Assembly (NCBI GenBank): GCA_019055375.1
Contig: JAHQIW010000303.1
Location: forward strand, 124,001-188,000
Direction of reading: 5' to 3'
Length of the DNA: 64,000 nt
DNA from: Parelaphostrongylus tenuis
Taxonomy: Eukaryota > Nematoda > Chromadorea > Rhabditida > Metastrongylidae
The notes below the pieces were generated by a model. It worked only from the letters and a program-made list of their open reading frames with translations, did not search any database and was not told the origin of the DNA. Position numbers and translations under genes: made by a program. This document shows, in pieces, positions 22,550 to 35,064 of this stretch. How positions within the stretch are numbered: the stretch's first letter is position 1; every line of letters starts with the position of its first letter.

Positions 22550-25500
22550 CTTTTTCTGAACGGTCGTAACGGCGATCAGATAACGGAAAAGTACCAAAGA
22601 CTGTGATAGTGGTCACTCGAAAAGATTTTTTCAAAGTAGTCCTATAATCCATGCGAGATCCTTGTATACTGCTCACCGTGAACTGGACCAGGACACCGCG
22701 TACGCATTGTATTGCTCATTTTGAGTTTACTATGCTGTATAGTTTTTTTTTGTCGTACTATGCATATTCATTCGGCAACCTATCGAAAGGAGATCGAAAT
22801 AGGAGGATTGGGAGCGAAAAGAGTGTTCTGTACATTGGATAATTAACAAAAAACCTCTTTTTGAAGAAACTCATTAGGCGGTAAATTGACTCATAATGAA
22901 CCTCGAAAATCCTTTGTTTCATCGTTTTTAGCAGTATTATGATTTTATAACCATACTATCAGGAATATTGAATTGCATTTAAAACTCTGAACCTCAGGCG
23001 AGAGCTGAACTCCCATTGCATCTTATAGAGGGCGCGTACTAATTACCGTACTACCGAGACGATTGACCTGTTATTTCTTCGATAAGTTGTATCGCAGAAA
23101 GTGCGAGAACAGTTGACCTTCGTTTTATTTCAATCTCTATAATGAGTCATAGTTATTGATGGACTGTGCGGATATAGAAATCGCCGATTTAGACTCGACA
23201 TGTACTTTGAAGGACTGTCAAATGTTGATACCTATTGGTCTACCTTTTGGAAAACGCACATCGAATATTGGCATACATATCATTCCTATTCATATAACGA
23301 TAGAGCACAGTGTCTTCAGCACTTCTCTGTCATTCACGAGCCCCTCAAATCCTTCAGCTATCGAAACGTTATTGTTTATTGTCCAAAAAACCAGTAAATT
23401 TGCGGTAATGCGAGAATCGCTCGAATTCGATTAGGTCAGACAAGACGAAATTGCGCAGGCCCGGATGAGTCAAACAACTGACTGCTATCGAATGATTGTG
23501 TAGTGTTAATTGGTGAGGCTATGTTTCATTAGCTCTAACCGAAAAGCGGTTAAGACACGCCAACTGCGTTCTTTCGAGGAGGATTTGGTTTTTTTTTCAC
23601 GAATTGGATAGATCTGTCTAAACCACTGACACTGAATGCGGGGACGGTGAAGGGGTGTGTCCCGATACTAGTTGGGGAACGCCTCGATAGATCCAAGCGC
23701 CATGTCCGAATTAATGTTAATTTGATAGACGAGAAAGGATTGCCTTAAATACCACTTTATCATATTCACGTCCTTCGGGTAAACTTTTTAGCCCGTTTTT
23801 TTGTCTAAGATAAGACTTCATTGCTGCTTTAAAGAAGGAAAGTATGCCTGGAATTTTGCGAATTCTTGTTCTCAATACATATTAAAAAATCCGATGATTG
23901 GTCTCACAAATTTGTTGAACTGATTCTCGCGATGGGTGTTACGTTCAGGAAGGTTATAGCCAGCAAAAGTCATGATGTCACCCACTCATGGGCATTAGTG
24001 CCTGAGGAATTTTGGTGTGAGGCCTTTTTCACTACTGTTGACGCTGACCAGCTATGGTGGCAATAGCGTACTCTTTGCTGTGAACGTTAGACTACTTAGA
24101 CATTACTTTGGCGTCTTACTGTACATAGCAGTTTGGTGGTGAGGATTATGGATTGTGATTGCGACAAAGCGAAAAACTCAATTTGCTATGAAATCAATAT
24201 TTGAAAGACGTAGTTTTAGAGTTCTCTCAGTTTGTTAGGAGAGCCTAAACCCGCCGAGATCAGAATGGCAGGTTGTATTGTGCTTGAGAGCGCTTACTTT
24301 TGAATTATTAAAGTTTATGCGATTCGATAATAAAAATATATATTGGCAGCCTACCAATGCTAATGCACAATTTTGATGAATGTTTGAAAAATTTTCATCG
24401 AACTGTTCATTGCCTCGCTTTGAACAAGTCCACCTTTTATTACTTGTTATTTAACTTTACCTGATCCTTCATGACATCTACTGTACAGATCCCAACATCT
24501 CTTACATTCGATTCGTTTTCTCGCTTTCCTCGTCCCACAAGAGTCTTCGAATATACACCTTAAATTCAACTGATTTATAAAACCCCGTTATAAACATTTA
24601 ATATAGTCAGCGAGAGTGGTCTAAGCCATTTGAGGCTGGTACTATGGTGGCTTACGTACGTTTTGGCGGTCTCGAGGTCTTTCTGACTATGTTGGATGTT
24701 TGCGACGAGGTTATATAATCCAGTGCAATAAGAGGTACATTTTTGAATAACAACTGTATGCTCCGCTCGAGTGGAGCGGCTAAGAGCTAGGGTTTCGTAT
24801 TCCTCTACCGTAACGACGTTTTCCCGTTTCTGTTATCAGTAGGGGTATCCGCGGGACGTATGTCTCTGATGAAGCGGGCGAAACCGCCGAAACATGCACA
24901 AGTCAGTGGCATAGCAATCTCGAAACGGCTTGAAGCATTCTCTCTAACTATGCTTAGTATTCGAATACTTCACGTGTTGCTTCGGCTGCTGAGAATTTCG
25001 CCTTCTTTGTGAATATCGTAGAATTCTGGTCGAGTCTATTGTACTTGGAATCTTGGAGCTTACCGAGTAGGGCAATCTTGGTTGAATGCAAGAGTATTGA
25101 GAGATGGGATCAAACCAGCACCTCGTTACTGTAAACTGCGTCACTAACTGTTCTGTTATCCATTGCATGTTCACCTTAAGACTGGCTAAAATTTCTTCTC
25201 AAAGCTTTGAAATATTTCTTGCGGGAAACTCATAGTGTCTATCAGTCTCTTGTATTTCTCTTGATTAATCGTTTGAAGAATCAGCATAGTGCGATGTCCG
25301 TTATCTGGTGTTCAAATGCTGGCCACTAGGAATATCGTCATTTCGGTCTTGAATCAAGACTTGTAAGATTATTATACCACTGAAATGTGCTTTGATACAT
25401 GTTCTCTATAGATTTGTCTTTGTCATCACACTTTTGTAAAATTTAAGAAAACAACAATGGAAACGAAGGATCAAAGATAGCATACATTAGCAAGAATCTT

Positions 25501-27050
25501 TCAATTTTTTCAAACAAGGACCGAAGTGATAGTGACAAACTGATGGTGGTTGATAAGAATAATGGAGTAAAGAAGAAAACAACTGAGTGGAATCATTGCG
25601 GATCTGAAGAAGTCGAAGACGCCGTAACGTTAGCAAAACAAACCCTTTAGGTTGGATGTAACTTGACCGAGAAAATCTATGAATTAATAGGTGAACACTG
25701 GAAAGCAAAGTCGTAGAACGAAGCTGCAGCGTAGACCTCGTGGATAGAGCAACAACCACTAGTGATTGAGGTGGAGGCATTATGGGTCGGTTGGATACAT
25801 TTCTATAGATTTGAACGTAAAAATGATTCTTAGCTCTTCACAAAGTATGCACAATTCTCATCAATTTTACTCCAGATGTAAATTCATTATTGCATGTGCA
25901 TTTGAAAAGCTTTGAAATAAGTTTCAACTGATTTATGAGTTTTCTGACATATGTCCCTTTCATTTTGTGTAGTACTTCAGCAGGAATAATGTCTTTGACT
26001 TCCTTTCAGTGCGTATTTTTGGTCGATTTGAGTCCGAGCTGTCAGCCCCAGCTCATTTACTTGCTAGAGAAGATATTCAATTATTGTGCGGGTTCACCCT
26101 TTTGGTGACGCCTGCAGAAGTTGCAGCGTACAACCCGATTCGGAAGCGCCGCGCGATTTTCCTTATTTAATTAGGGTGTTTTGTCCACTTTGTTGAACTT
26201 CTTTTGCTTTATTTGTGCCTTATGTTCTTCTATACACTCTCTCACGTTTTTAGTGTGTATAAAGTTTACATGTGAAGAAAGAGAACCTGTCTACTACGCA
26301 ATTATACTTCTCTTTGCATTCAATCGATCGTATTGGATCTACGAAGGATATTATGCTATGAAATTTTCAATGTTAGTAACCTTTATTCCTGTAATCATTT
26401 TAGTTCCCACATTATTCCTGTAGTCATTTTAGTGGTAGAAAATTAGAAGATAGCGATTAGTTTGCTAAGAATGATGCTGTGCTCTGCGTACAATCGCAGT
26501 TCATCGAAAACCCTACACTATTTCTCTATAATACTTCAGTGAGTAAGGATCTCTTCAGAATTATAGAAAAAATGTTGTACTAAGTTAAAAGACAGCGATT
26601 TTTTACATATCCTCCAATATGAACGCAATTTATCGTGGCGACTACGTCACTGGACATGCGCACCATTTGAAGTGCTCTAGCTACTTTTCTAATCAAATGT
26701 CATCGGGGTGGTTTCCTGTATCCCGTCCATTTCCAGTCTCTCCAATAACTTCCACGTCGCCAGTGCAGGCGATTTTGGAGGTCCTTCACTAGACTAGAGT
26801 TTTTCAGATCTGCCATGTGCTCCCATGGATATCCTCTTCGACTTATATCAAGAAGTTTATATAAGTGTGAGATCCTTGCAGACCATCAAAAGCCGCTAAT
26901 CATAGATGTTGTGAGAGGAAGTCTGCTTATATAAATATTCTGAATGAAAGCTTTGTCATGTCTCCTTATTTAGCCTAGGAAATTCTACCTAATATTTTGC
27001 TACTAGCCAGTGACGAAAGTCGATAACACTACAAAAGATAATGCTTTGTC
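22550..27050. other. mostly gene-free interval
   Basis: Holds a short SINE (22975-23062), a decayed minus copy near 25085-25168, and fragments of the dispersed families (for example GCTTACGTACGTTTTGGCGG at about 24650 and CACGTGTTGCTTCGGCTGCT at about 24972). The frames here look random, apart from the open stretch at 26010-26160 noted under the 27-kb gene. Confidence 0.5.
22975..23062 (-). repeat. short tRNA-like SINE copy
   Basis: The plus strand reads AACCTCAGGCGAGAGCTGAA (box B complement) and GGGCGCGTACTAATTACCGT (box A complement), in family order. Confidence 0.5.
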
Positions 27051-27054
27051 GCAG

Positions 27055-27510
27055 GTGCACTGCGTGACGGTAGTGACTCAGACGATGGAAAGCAATATAA
27101 CTTGGAAGCGGAAGAGGTAATCTACAAGAAGTCAAAGAAGGTGCTGTTACTTAGAACTCTATCCTTTGATGGGTAGCGACTTGGCGTTCAGTGCAAGGCA
27201 GTGTCAAAGTGCAAAGAGCTGGTCATTTCCACGAAGCAGTATACAAATTCTATGGCCAGCAAAAGAAACGTGAATGGAAAAAGACTATCGTGTAGAGATG
27301 GGAAAATTCGTCACCTATATTGTGTCATTGAATTCTGTCCAGTTGCCACGCCTGAAGGATCAGTAAAGCAGGCATTTGATTTATATAGACTCATAAGGAT
27401 AATTATATCGGTGAATTCAATACTTTTAGCTGCTTACCATAAGACACCGTCTTCAGCTGTTAACCAACCGCGTTCTCAAAAAAGGCCATTCTGTGTACAG
27501 AAAAATTTAG
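27055..27510 (+). CDS. 3' end of an unrecognised gene, three exons
   Basis: Three exons with matching phases are readable: 27055-27116 (after TTGTCGCAG, donor GTAATC), 27192-27362 (after GGCGTTCAG, donor GTAAAG) and 27430-27510 (after ACTTTTAG, ending in TAG). Introns are 75 and 67 bases. The peptide begins ALRDGSDSDDGKQYNLEAEE, then CKAVSKCKELVISTKQ, then LSCRDGKIRHLYCVIEFCPV, and ends KKGHSVYRKI. The middle exon has five cysteines in 57 residues in a C-x5-C, later C-x10-C-x5-C layout. I do not recognise the family. The upstream exon must end in phase 1; it was not found, though 26010-26090 after TCCTTTCAG is open and could belong. No obvious polyadenylation signal was seen nearby. Confidence 0.45.
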
Positions 27511-27904
27511 ACATCGTATTAAATGCTACAGAAAGTTGATGGAGGTAGAATGCGTTACAAATGCTCAAAAACAGAGCCAGGGTTATGCATACGATCAGCA
27601 GCCAATTTAAGGTGCTTTGCTTGCTCAGAATATCTCAATTCTTCTTCAGAAATGTCATAGTAATCATTCCAAGCTCGACATAAGGGTTGCATTCTACAGG
27701 TCGGAATATCATATTATATATTCCAGGCGATCATGAAGTGCAAAATGATTATTTTGAAACGTTTCAGTTGTTGATCTCAAAATCCATTAATTGTTGATTG
27801 TTAGAAGTACAACTTGTGTGCAAGAAATGTATTTTATTTATTGGCTTTATTATTAGCGTAAACTATTGTTAGCGGTGCTGGTTGTATGAGTTACTGATTA
27901 CTAA

Positions 27905-27944
27905 ATGTATATAAAGTATAGGTACATAGTATATATATACATTT

Positions 27945-27982
<38 letters not shown>

Positions 27983-27984
27983 TG
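27905..27984. repeat. (TA)n tract
   Basis: TA microsatellite with interruptions, about 400 bases after the gene end at 27510. Confidence 0.82.
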
Positions 27985-28245
27985 ATTAAAAGGTATACAA
28001 CATTAGCATCATGTAAAATATATGTTAGGAATATTCATTTGTTCTAACAAAATGCGCTTCACAATGATGAATGCGCGGTCCTCCTACAGTCATTCCAACT
28101 ACTTGCTAAAAATAACTCCATACAAGAATTTTTTTTAGAAGTTTTAGGTTGTATGTTTTGTTTGTGTATGTGTTTTGGAGACACAATATCACAATACAGG
28201 CGATAAAAATGTAGATTATTCATACACGTATTTATTTACTAGTCT

Positions 28246-28850
28246 TATTGGGTCGTTCCATATGTTTCGGCGTTAAAGCAAGAAACACCAGGGTTGTTAA
28301 CCGGAAGTAATCAAAACTGCAAGATTTTGGTGTCGTTCAATTGCCTCTTTTCTTGTAAACATGTTGGTATACAACTTGCCTGTACTTGCTCTAAGATGGA
28401 GCTGTTTCGGGAACAAGTCCGCTTGCTACTCATGCACGAATGACATGTAGGAGAAAATGCTAGTGAAGCGGCCGCAAGCTTAATGGAGCTTGGTGCGATG
28501 AAACGGTTGCAGAAAGAACGGTTAGGATGTCGTTCGTGAAGTTCAAAGTACGAGAGAGTAGTCTGGAGGGTTAGTCGCTCTTGGCGCGTCCACAGGAAGC
28601 TCCATTAATCTTGTGCGTCGCTTCACCCACATTTTTCTTTATCTCTGCATGCGCCAGTCGTGCATGAGTAACATGCGAATTTGTAGCTACGACAACCCCA
28701 TCTTTATGCAAATATAGGCAAATCGTAAACCAAAATGCTCCCAGGAAAATGCGCAATCGAAAATGTCAAAATCATGCAATTTTAATTAATTCTGGTTAAT
28801 AAATTTGATGTCTATTATTCTGATGCCGAAACTTATAGAATAGCCAAATA
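28246..28850. mobile_element. foldback of two mariner 5' halves
   Basis: A long inverted repeat with arms of about 250 bases and a central gap of about 100. The outer ends are TATTGGGTCGTTCCATATGT and, on the other strand, CTATTTGGCTATTCTATAAG, both followed by TTTCGG. The left arm, plus strand, encodes decayed mariner transposase N-terminal sequence (FREQVRLLLMHE, stop, then VGENASEAAASLMELG) and, after a frameshift, AERTVRMSFVKFK ending SSLEG near 28571. The right arm encodes the same region on the minus strand (NVGEATHKINGAS). So two 5' ends lie head to head. Not functional. Confidence 0.7.
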
Positions 28851-28859
28851 GTTCAAATT

Positions 28860-31125
28860 GTCCGTTATCACAATTTACTGTGCGTATCTCATCACTTCTT
28901 TCACTCGATTCGCCCCTCGTATTCATCCACCACAATGGTCTTTAAGTATTTCGCGTGTTGTTTCGGCTGCTGCTTGAGGATTTCGCCTTCTCTATGGGTG
29001 TCTCAGACTGACAGTCGAGACGCATTCCTAAGCCTTCAGTTGATTGATTCCAAAAAAAAAAAAATTAGTAAATGGATCGAAAAAGTGTATCGTTTATCAT
29101 CTTGTTCCCTGATACGTCGCATTACTGATCTGTGCTACTCCGCTCTCAATGTACAATAAGGACCAAAAAGTACATTTTTTTACAATGATGTAGTTTTTCC
29201 GCTGAGAAATGAGGAATTATAGAACATTTATGCGTTGTTTCATTAGAGAAACCTTGATGGAGATCTCTTCAGAAATGTTCCATCTATTCGTGGTGATATT
29301 GGTCTCTTATAAAATATTTATTAATTTTTTTTTGTTGCATGAGTACTAACAACTCAGCAATGAAACCGAAACTGTGCGGTACCTACTCCGAAGACGAAAA
29401 GTAATTTCCTCCATAGCTACAGCGCACTAGGAAATCTTCTGAAAAGCAAGGCTAGCGTTAAAATTGCCGTTTTTCAAGCTATCAAATGGGTTTCAAAAGT
29501 CTAGAGAAAGACCCAGAAAACACAAGAGTAGAGTGGGCAATGCGGGCCTTCTGGGCACATTCGAATTTATTGTGCCGCCTCTATTATTAATTATATTAAA
29601 ATTGATTTTTTCAACTATCAATGTTTTCTTTCGGCCAGCTACTATGCTGTAAACTGAGACCGAATTCCCATCATGTAGGTAGAGGGTCAAAGTATCATCT
29701 GCTATCCTATTAAGGAGCAAACTGAATAAGTACCATCCTACATGCACTCGATGCGAATATGATGACAGCTTTCAACTTCAAACGGACACATTTCATCTCA
29801 CACTGAGCTTTATTGATTGATGTTAAAACTGTTTCAAATCATAAAACCTTGTTATAAGATAGATATTTTCCCAATACTATATATATGTATAAGATTCTAA
29901 TGTTTTCAGGCTCGATAAACGTACTCTTTCACTTTTTTCGCTAATTTGTTTCGAATCCAGTATGAATTAAACAAACGCGACTGGTCCAACAGGACTCGGT
30001 GGTGTTCCTCGGTATATCGTTTATCTCTCCAACCAGCTTTTCACACTGAAAATTCTGAAAATTTGGATGTTTTGCTCTACTTTGTGCAGATTTCAATTCT
30101 GAAAAGAGCTAAAACAATCCATCTATTCAATGTGATGAACGAATTGTACGAGTAATGAGTACAAGGCTACTTTTCCTAGAGTAGTATCCTATAACAAACA
30201 TCCCACAGCAGAGCACTGTGACGTGCCGTTTGGTCACAAAGTCGCTTCAAAATTAGCCTTTATTCAGTAATCTCTAATCAGTAAAAACTTGACGAATTGG
30301 TTTTTGGGATCATTGGTCTGTTCTTCGGTTCGGATAATGGTAAACGGCCCAGATAGGTATTAGGACTTGAAAAAGTTCTGGATGTTTATAGTTACGGCGC
30401 CTATGTACACTACAAGGTACGTGTGGTACGTTATGGGATACGCTGTATAGGTATCACATATAGTATCCATGGAAACGGTCATAGCGTTTTCCACTTTTTC
30501 ATACTGCTCTAATACCGTCATTTTTCGATCATAATTAGTCCTTTTGTAATATTTTTCTTGCAGTTACTATTAATCCTTTGAAATAAGTATCATTTGCTCT
30601 ACCCTTAAACTTCTTTTACGTGGAAACCTACCTATGCTTGTGCAATCAGTGTTAGATGAAACGTGCTAAATCCATGAGTCAATTATCAACAGAGTTTTTG
30701 AGAGAAATATGTGCAACTCAACGTTTTGGTGGCTTTAATATGCGAGGCAAAACATGATCCACCTATCGCCGTTTTCCAGTATTAATTCAAATATAGAATT
30801 GTAATTCGTAAGTGGATTACTCTTATCAGTTTTGAAAACTAACATCGTATTCGGAACAGGCTATTTTAAGTGCTATTGTAGTACTCAAGTTTCGAATAAA
30901 TGAATTAAAAACGCCCAATAAATGTCTATTTTCAATACGAAAACTGCAGACTTGGGAACGAAACGCACAGAACACTTGAATTTGTGCCCCATGTTCAGTG
31001 AAAAGAACCGTTCTGACAGCGTTCAAAGCCCATTATACGAGATAATAGAAACAATGCAGCCATTAAAGGTAGAACAAAGTCTGTTCTGTATCTCTATAAA
31101 AGTCCTAACTCTTAAAATACGCTTC
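28860..31125. other. gene-free interval
   Basis: A copy of the 'CGTGTTGTTTCGGCTGCTG' repeat at about 28945 and a piece of the widespread family at 29405-29510 are the only recognisable items. No exon with convincing borders was found. Confidence 0.45.
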
Positions 31126-31129
31126 ACCT

Positions 31130-31345
31130 GTATTACCTGTCGTCCCGCTGATCGTTGAAAGACTCGAGCAGGCATCAGCAACACTTCCATTTTTCCTATC
31201 GCATGCAAGAGTAGCCCAGTGGGTCCTCCTCGCTCTAGGGATTCGCTGAGCATCATGTCTTTCTTCTAGACTTTTCGTGAAGAAATTGGACTATCGGGTT
31301 GGTGGTCTACCTGTGGAGCGCTTGATATCCCGCTTAAATAAACAT
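31130..31345. repeat. dispersed 210-base repeat, copy 2
   Basis: Reads TTACCTGTCGTCCCGCTGAT, AGTAGCCCAGTGGGTCCTCC and GGACTATCGGGTTGGTGGTC, in the same order as 13946-14150. It lies 100 bases before the foldback element at 31449. Confidence 0.6.
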
Positions 31346-31448
31346 AGAATAGAAAATTTGAAGAGAGTTATCGATGAAGTGGCATCGCATGCAGTGTGCA
31401 GCATTATTTTCCAAACTATTCGTTGATCCTTTCGTTCCGAGTGTTTTC

Positions 31449-31866
31449 TCAAGACCACGCTCAAATTTCAACATACTTCGTTTCTATTGTTTGAGCCAAC
31501 ATATCATGTGGTCTGTTAAATGAGCTGACTTATTGAGCGATACACGTGCTTTGAGCTTGACGGTCTCATCAGTCGGGCGGTACCCTTCTCGTCCTTTGCC
31601 GATCCTCTCGGGGCGCTCACTCCCCCTATACTGATCGAGTGTACAACACTGTCTATTCAGAGATAATTTCACTTGATAGACAGTGTAAAATGTTCGTCGT
31701 CGCCTACTCTCAGTGTAGGGAAATGGGCGCCTTGAGAGGATTGGCAAAAGACGAGAGGGGTACCGCCCGACTGATGAGACCGTCAAGGTCCAAACGCGTG
31801 TATCGGGCTCTATAAATCAGCCCTTATAGCAGATCACATGACATGATGGCTCAAATCATAGTTGCG
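31449..31866. mobile_element. foldback element, same family as 4931-5456
   Basis: Ends: AAGACCACGCTCAAATTTC and TTTGAGCCAACATATCATGT at the left; AGATCACATGACATGATGGC at the right. Arms pair across most of the 400 bases, including GGTACCGCCCGACTGATGAG against CTCATCAGTCGGGCGGTACC (exact complements). Loop near 31650-31680. Confidence 0.72.
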
Positions 31867-32159
31867 AGATATTCCTGGGTATTATTTACTCACAGGTATA
31901 TTATATTGCTGACTTCAAATGACGAGCGCAATTGTCACTACTTTGGCAGCTTGACGTTATAGCTCTAATTCATTGAAAATTAGCAGCCAATTATTTTCAT
32001 GAGACAGTCATCATGAATCCTTACAAATTCTTTCGAATCTCCATCAAGTCAGTCCATTAAAGCTATGAATACATATGCATAATGCTGATAATAATAACCA
32101 TAGTAGTAAACGTAGTGGTAAATATATTAGTAGCTAATTTAACGCTTTCGACATTGAAC

Positions 32160-32412
32160 GTTGCGTGAGGGATGCGCCATGCATTCGACTTCATTAAACA
32201 TCGATAGAGGTGAGTGAATGCATATTAGGCCAAAAAATGAGTTGTGGTTGCTCACTGATGTATGAAATCAACATCGTCATCCTCCTAGATAGATTAAATA
32301 TTAACTAGTATGCCGAATCCAACGCAACAAAAAGCTTTGGTGAGCCTAGAACGATGGTTTGAACCAGTGATTACACGTATGTTGCAGTGTACATCTAGCC
32401 ACTACGCCACCC
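32160..32412 (-). repeat. decayed long SINE copy
   Basis: The plus strand shows the complement of the family tail ('GAGGGATGCGCCATGCATTC') at the left and of the head ('CTAGCCACTACGCCACCC') at the right, with a badly eroded middle. The box B-like complement is seen at about 32347-32362. Confidence 0.62.
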
Positions 32413-33078
32413 ATATCCATCGAAACCATAATAGTGAAGTAAAAGTTCGGAGCTGATTGCAAACAAATATTGAACATACTGATAATTTATCGATGGAATT
32501 TTAATTTATGTAAAGATAGTATTTCTACAAAACCCGTCAATTTTCTTCGGATTATTGTGAAGGACAGAAAATTCGCCTTTCTGTATTTCTAACGGCGTCT
32601 TACATTAATTTTCGCTGTCTGGGAGATTACTGATCCAATGTTTGCTTGGTAAATAACTGAAATTGGGTGAACAAAATCATTTTTTGTTAGATGAGAGTCG
32701 TTTGACCGCTTAATAATATTATTTCCTTGAGTTTCATTCTCATTATCTATCAGAAATCTAATGAGATTTTTCTGTGAAGATAAATCTATTCCATTCGAGA
32801 ATACGTCCGATGAAAAAGGTTAACAAATTTCCGACTTGCATCCTCTATTTCAGAAACGACAATGTTTTTACATATGAGTCCTTCCCAGCCACTTAAATGC
32901 CAGATATGCCATACAATAGTGCTATTGGTCTGTGAAAAAAAAGATTATTTGAAACAAGTTAGTAAAACTTTAGATTATTTTCTACTTTTTAGTGCTCCCA
33001 AAGAATAATTATAATGGAGGAGGCAACAACATTTATAGCACGAAGTAGCTATGCACTATAATGGCTGCGAACTCTTAT

Positions 33079-33653
33079 ATTAGGTTGAGGAAGAAGTTCC
33101 TCAACATCTTTTGAAAATTCAAAGTTTACACATAAATTCAATCAAAAACAACAAAAATTGTTTTTCAAAGCAAGGGCCATCATGATCCTTGATTTTCTGT
33201 CAACGACATACAAGCTTCCAGATCTGCTCGAAATCGCTATTCTTTGGCCTTTGAATCGAAAAACTCCTAACATGCTCCTTCAACTTGATCGAATGTCCCG
33301 CATCAGCGTTCACGCAAGAAATGTTTCATTCAGCGGAAAAGACCATATTCGGACGGCGCAACATCTGGGCTGTAGGCTGGGTGCGCCAAAATCTCGACTC
33401 TTTCAATTTATCAAACCTTTCCTTGATCTTATTTGCAGTTTGAGGTTTGACAATGCTTTGCTGAAACAGCGCACGCTTTCGACGATTTAATGCCGGGTAT
33501 TTTACTATCAACGCTTCATAGACTCGGTCCACCTCGGAGTTTTTTATGGAAATATTACTGAGATTCCTATGATTTCGCAATAACCTATATTGTGAAGACC
33601 AAACACAAAATTTGAATTTTTTACTGGTGTTAAGGAACTTTTCCTCAACCTAG
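33079..33653 (-). mobile_element. decayed mariner element with terminal repeats
   Basis: Terminal inverted repeats are TTAGGTTGAGGAAGAAGTTC at 33080 and its counterpart TTTTCCTCAACCTA ending at 33652. The minus strand encodes transposase pieces: YEALIVKYPALNRRKRALFQ, then TANKIKERFDKLKESRF and, in another frame, APSEYGLFR followed by a stop and MKHFLRER. The second and third catalytic aspartates are lost (the usual H-Q-D-N-A block is not kept, and the last D is E), so it is a fossil. Confidence 0.78.
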
Positions 33654-34723
33654 TACTTTGCTCATTTACACATAGCGCAATATTATTACGTGGCCCGAAG
33701 ATAAGAATGACATCCTAAGGTTATTCATTCATACAGTGCCTCCTAATCGACTGTTTTTGAAACTCGTTTGAAACTTCGATATATTCTGATAGACTTTCTG
33801 GCCTTCTTGAGGTTTGTTAAGTCAGTGGCTTACGTACGTTTCGGCGATTTTGCACGCCTTTAAAGCCACACGCCTTATCAGCCACCCTACGTGGTAGTAA
33901 AAAGGAGACATAGAATGTTAAGACCAGCCAAAGTGAAGTGTTACCAAGACTCTTACAGCCGATAACACGCGACTGTCATTATTATCCATTAGTTATTGCC
34001 TTCTAATTGATTATTTCTAAAACCTCGCCTCGTCAGAGCCGAGAGAAATCGCCAGAATGTATTTGAGTTACTCACATAACAAAGTCAGACTCTGTGAACA
34101 AAAGCTTCTCTGCATTGCGCCATAGCTTTCATAGGACTCATAGGCCTACAGCTAGGCCTGTAACGGTAACGATTTGTGGGTTATTGTACTGTGTTCATTG
34201 CACACACGCTCTGAAGCATTTTTTCTCTAACCTTTATGATGGTGATTTGGCAGTGTTTTTTTTTTTTTGCTAGTTTTCAAGAAGTTGTGTCTGGCGAGGC
34301 GTTTACATGTTGCTACAGCATGCAACACCACTTTTATATACCCGTTCAGTAAAAGGAAAGTTAATTAAATTGCGATTAAATTTCTTAAATACGATGGTGA
34401 TTGGTTTTCATGCTTGTGTACCTATGCAGAAGGTGAGAAATCTGTACATCATTGTGGATTACGCAGTCTACCGTCAAGTAATATCCTCAGTCACAACAAC
34501 GTGATTGAACACTGTAAGTTTACTTTAATTTGCATCACTTCATCATACCACTGAGAAATCTATCTCATATCAGTTAACCGTCCATCCTTGATTTCTGAGC
34601 TGTTTTCGCATTCATAAAGAACTTAGCCAATCCAATATTCTCTTTTAGAGGTTTTCCTTGAAACGTTCTCTTTCAAGTGCAGTTGATTGAGAGATCAACA
34701 CTGGTACATATTTACTCAAGACC

Positions 34724-34830
34724 TTGCTGATTATATATAATTATGAATATTTATATATGTATATAGGTGCACATATGTATATGTGTACACATGTATGTAT
34801 TCCTTTGTGGATGGTGTGTATACAGTATAT
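34724..34830. repeat. TA/GTATA-rich tract
   Basis: Interrupted TATATG and GTATAC microsatellite. Open frames over it have only low-complexity tyrosine/isoleucine/methionine peptides. Confidence 0.7.
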
Positions 34831-34984
34831 ATGGCTGGACTTTTATGGATTATTCATATCCATTAGCTGTCAGGTTAACTGGATTCAATGCCACTATGTG
34901 CTTACCAGACCAATCTCGTTGACAGTTCGCTGATAACAGTTTCGATTTTGATATCGTAAAAAAGTGCTAGCAGAGCAACGGTCT

Positions 34985-35064
34985 CGGTGTCGTAATGGTG
35001 GCACGCGGCCCGGTTAATATGAAACGCGGGTTCAAGTCCCAGCTGGCTTCGAGCTCTGCATATA
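34985..35064 (+). repeat. short tRNA-like SINE copy
   Basis: Reads GGTGTCGTAATGGTGGCACG (box A-like), CGGGTTCAAGTCCCAGC (good box B match) and the tail GAGCTCTGCATATAACAC. Confidence 0.6.

Noticed and set aside
23391..23434. Alternative last exon of vps-39
   Set aside because: It is in phase (SKFAVMRESLEFD then stop) but contains no cysteine or histidine for the zinc motif and lies 3.5 kb downstream.
33158..33490. 110-codon plus-strand frame
   Set aside because: It is the antisense of the decayed mariner transposase on the minus strand.
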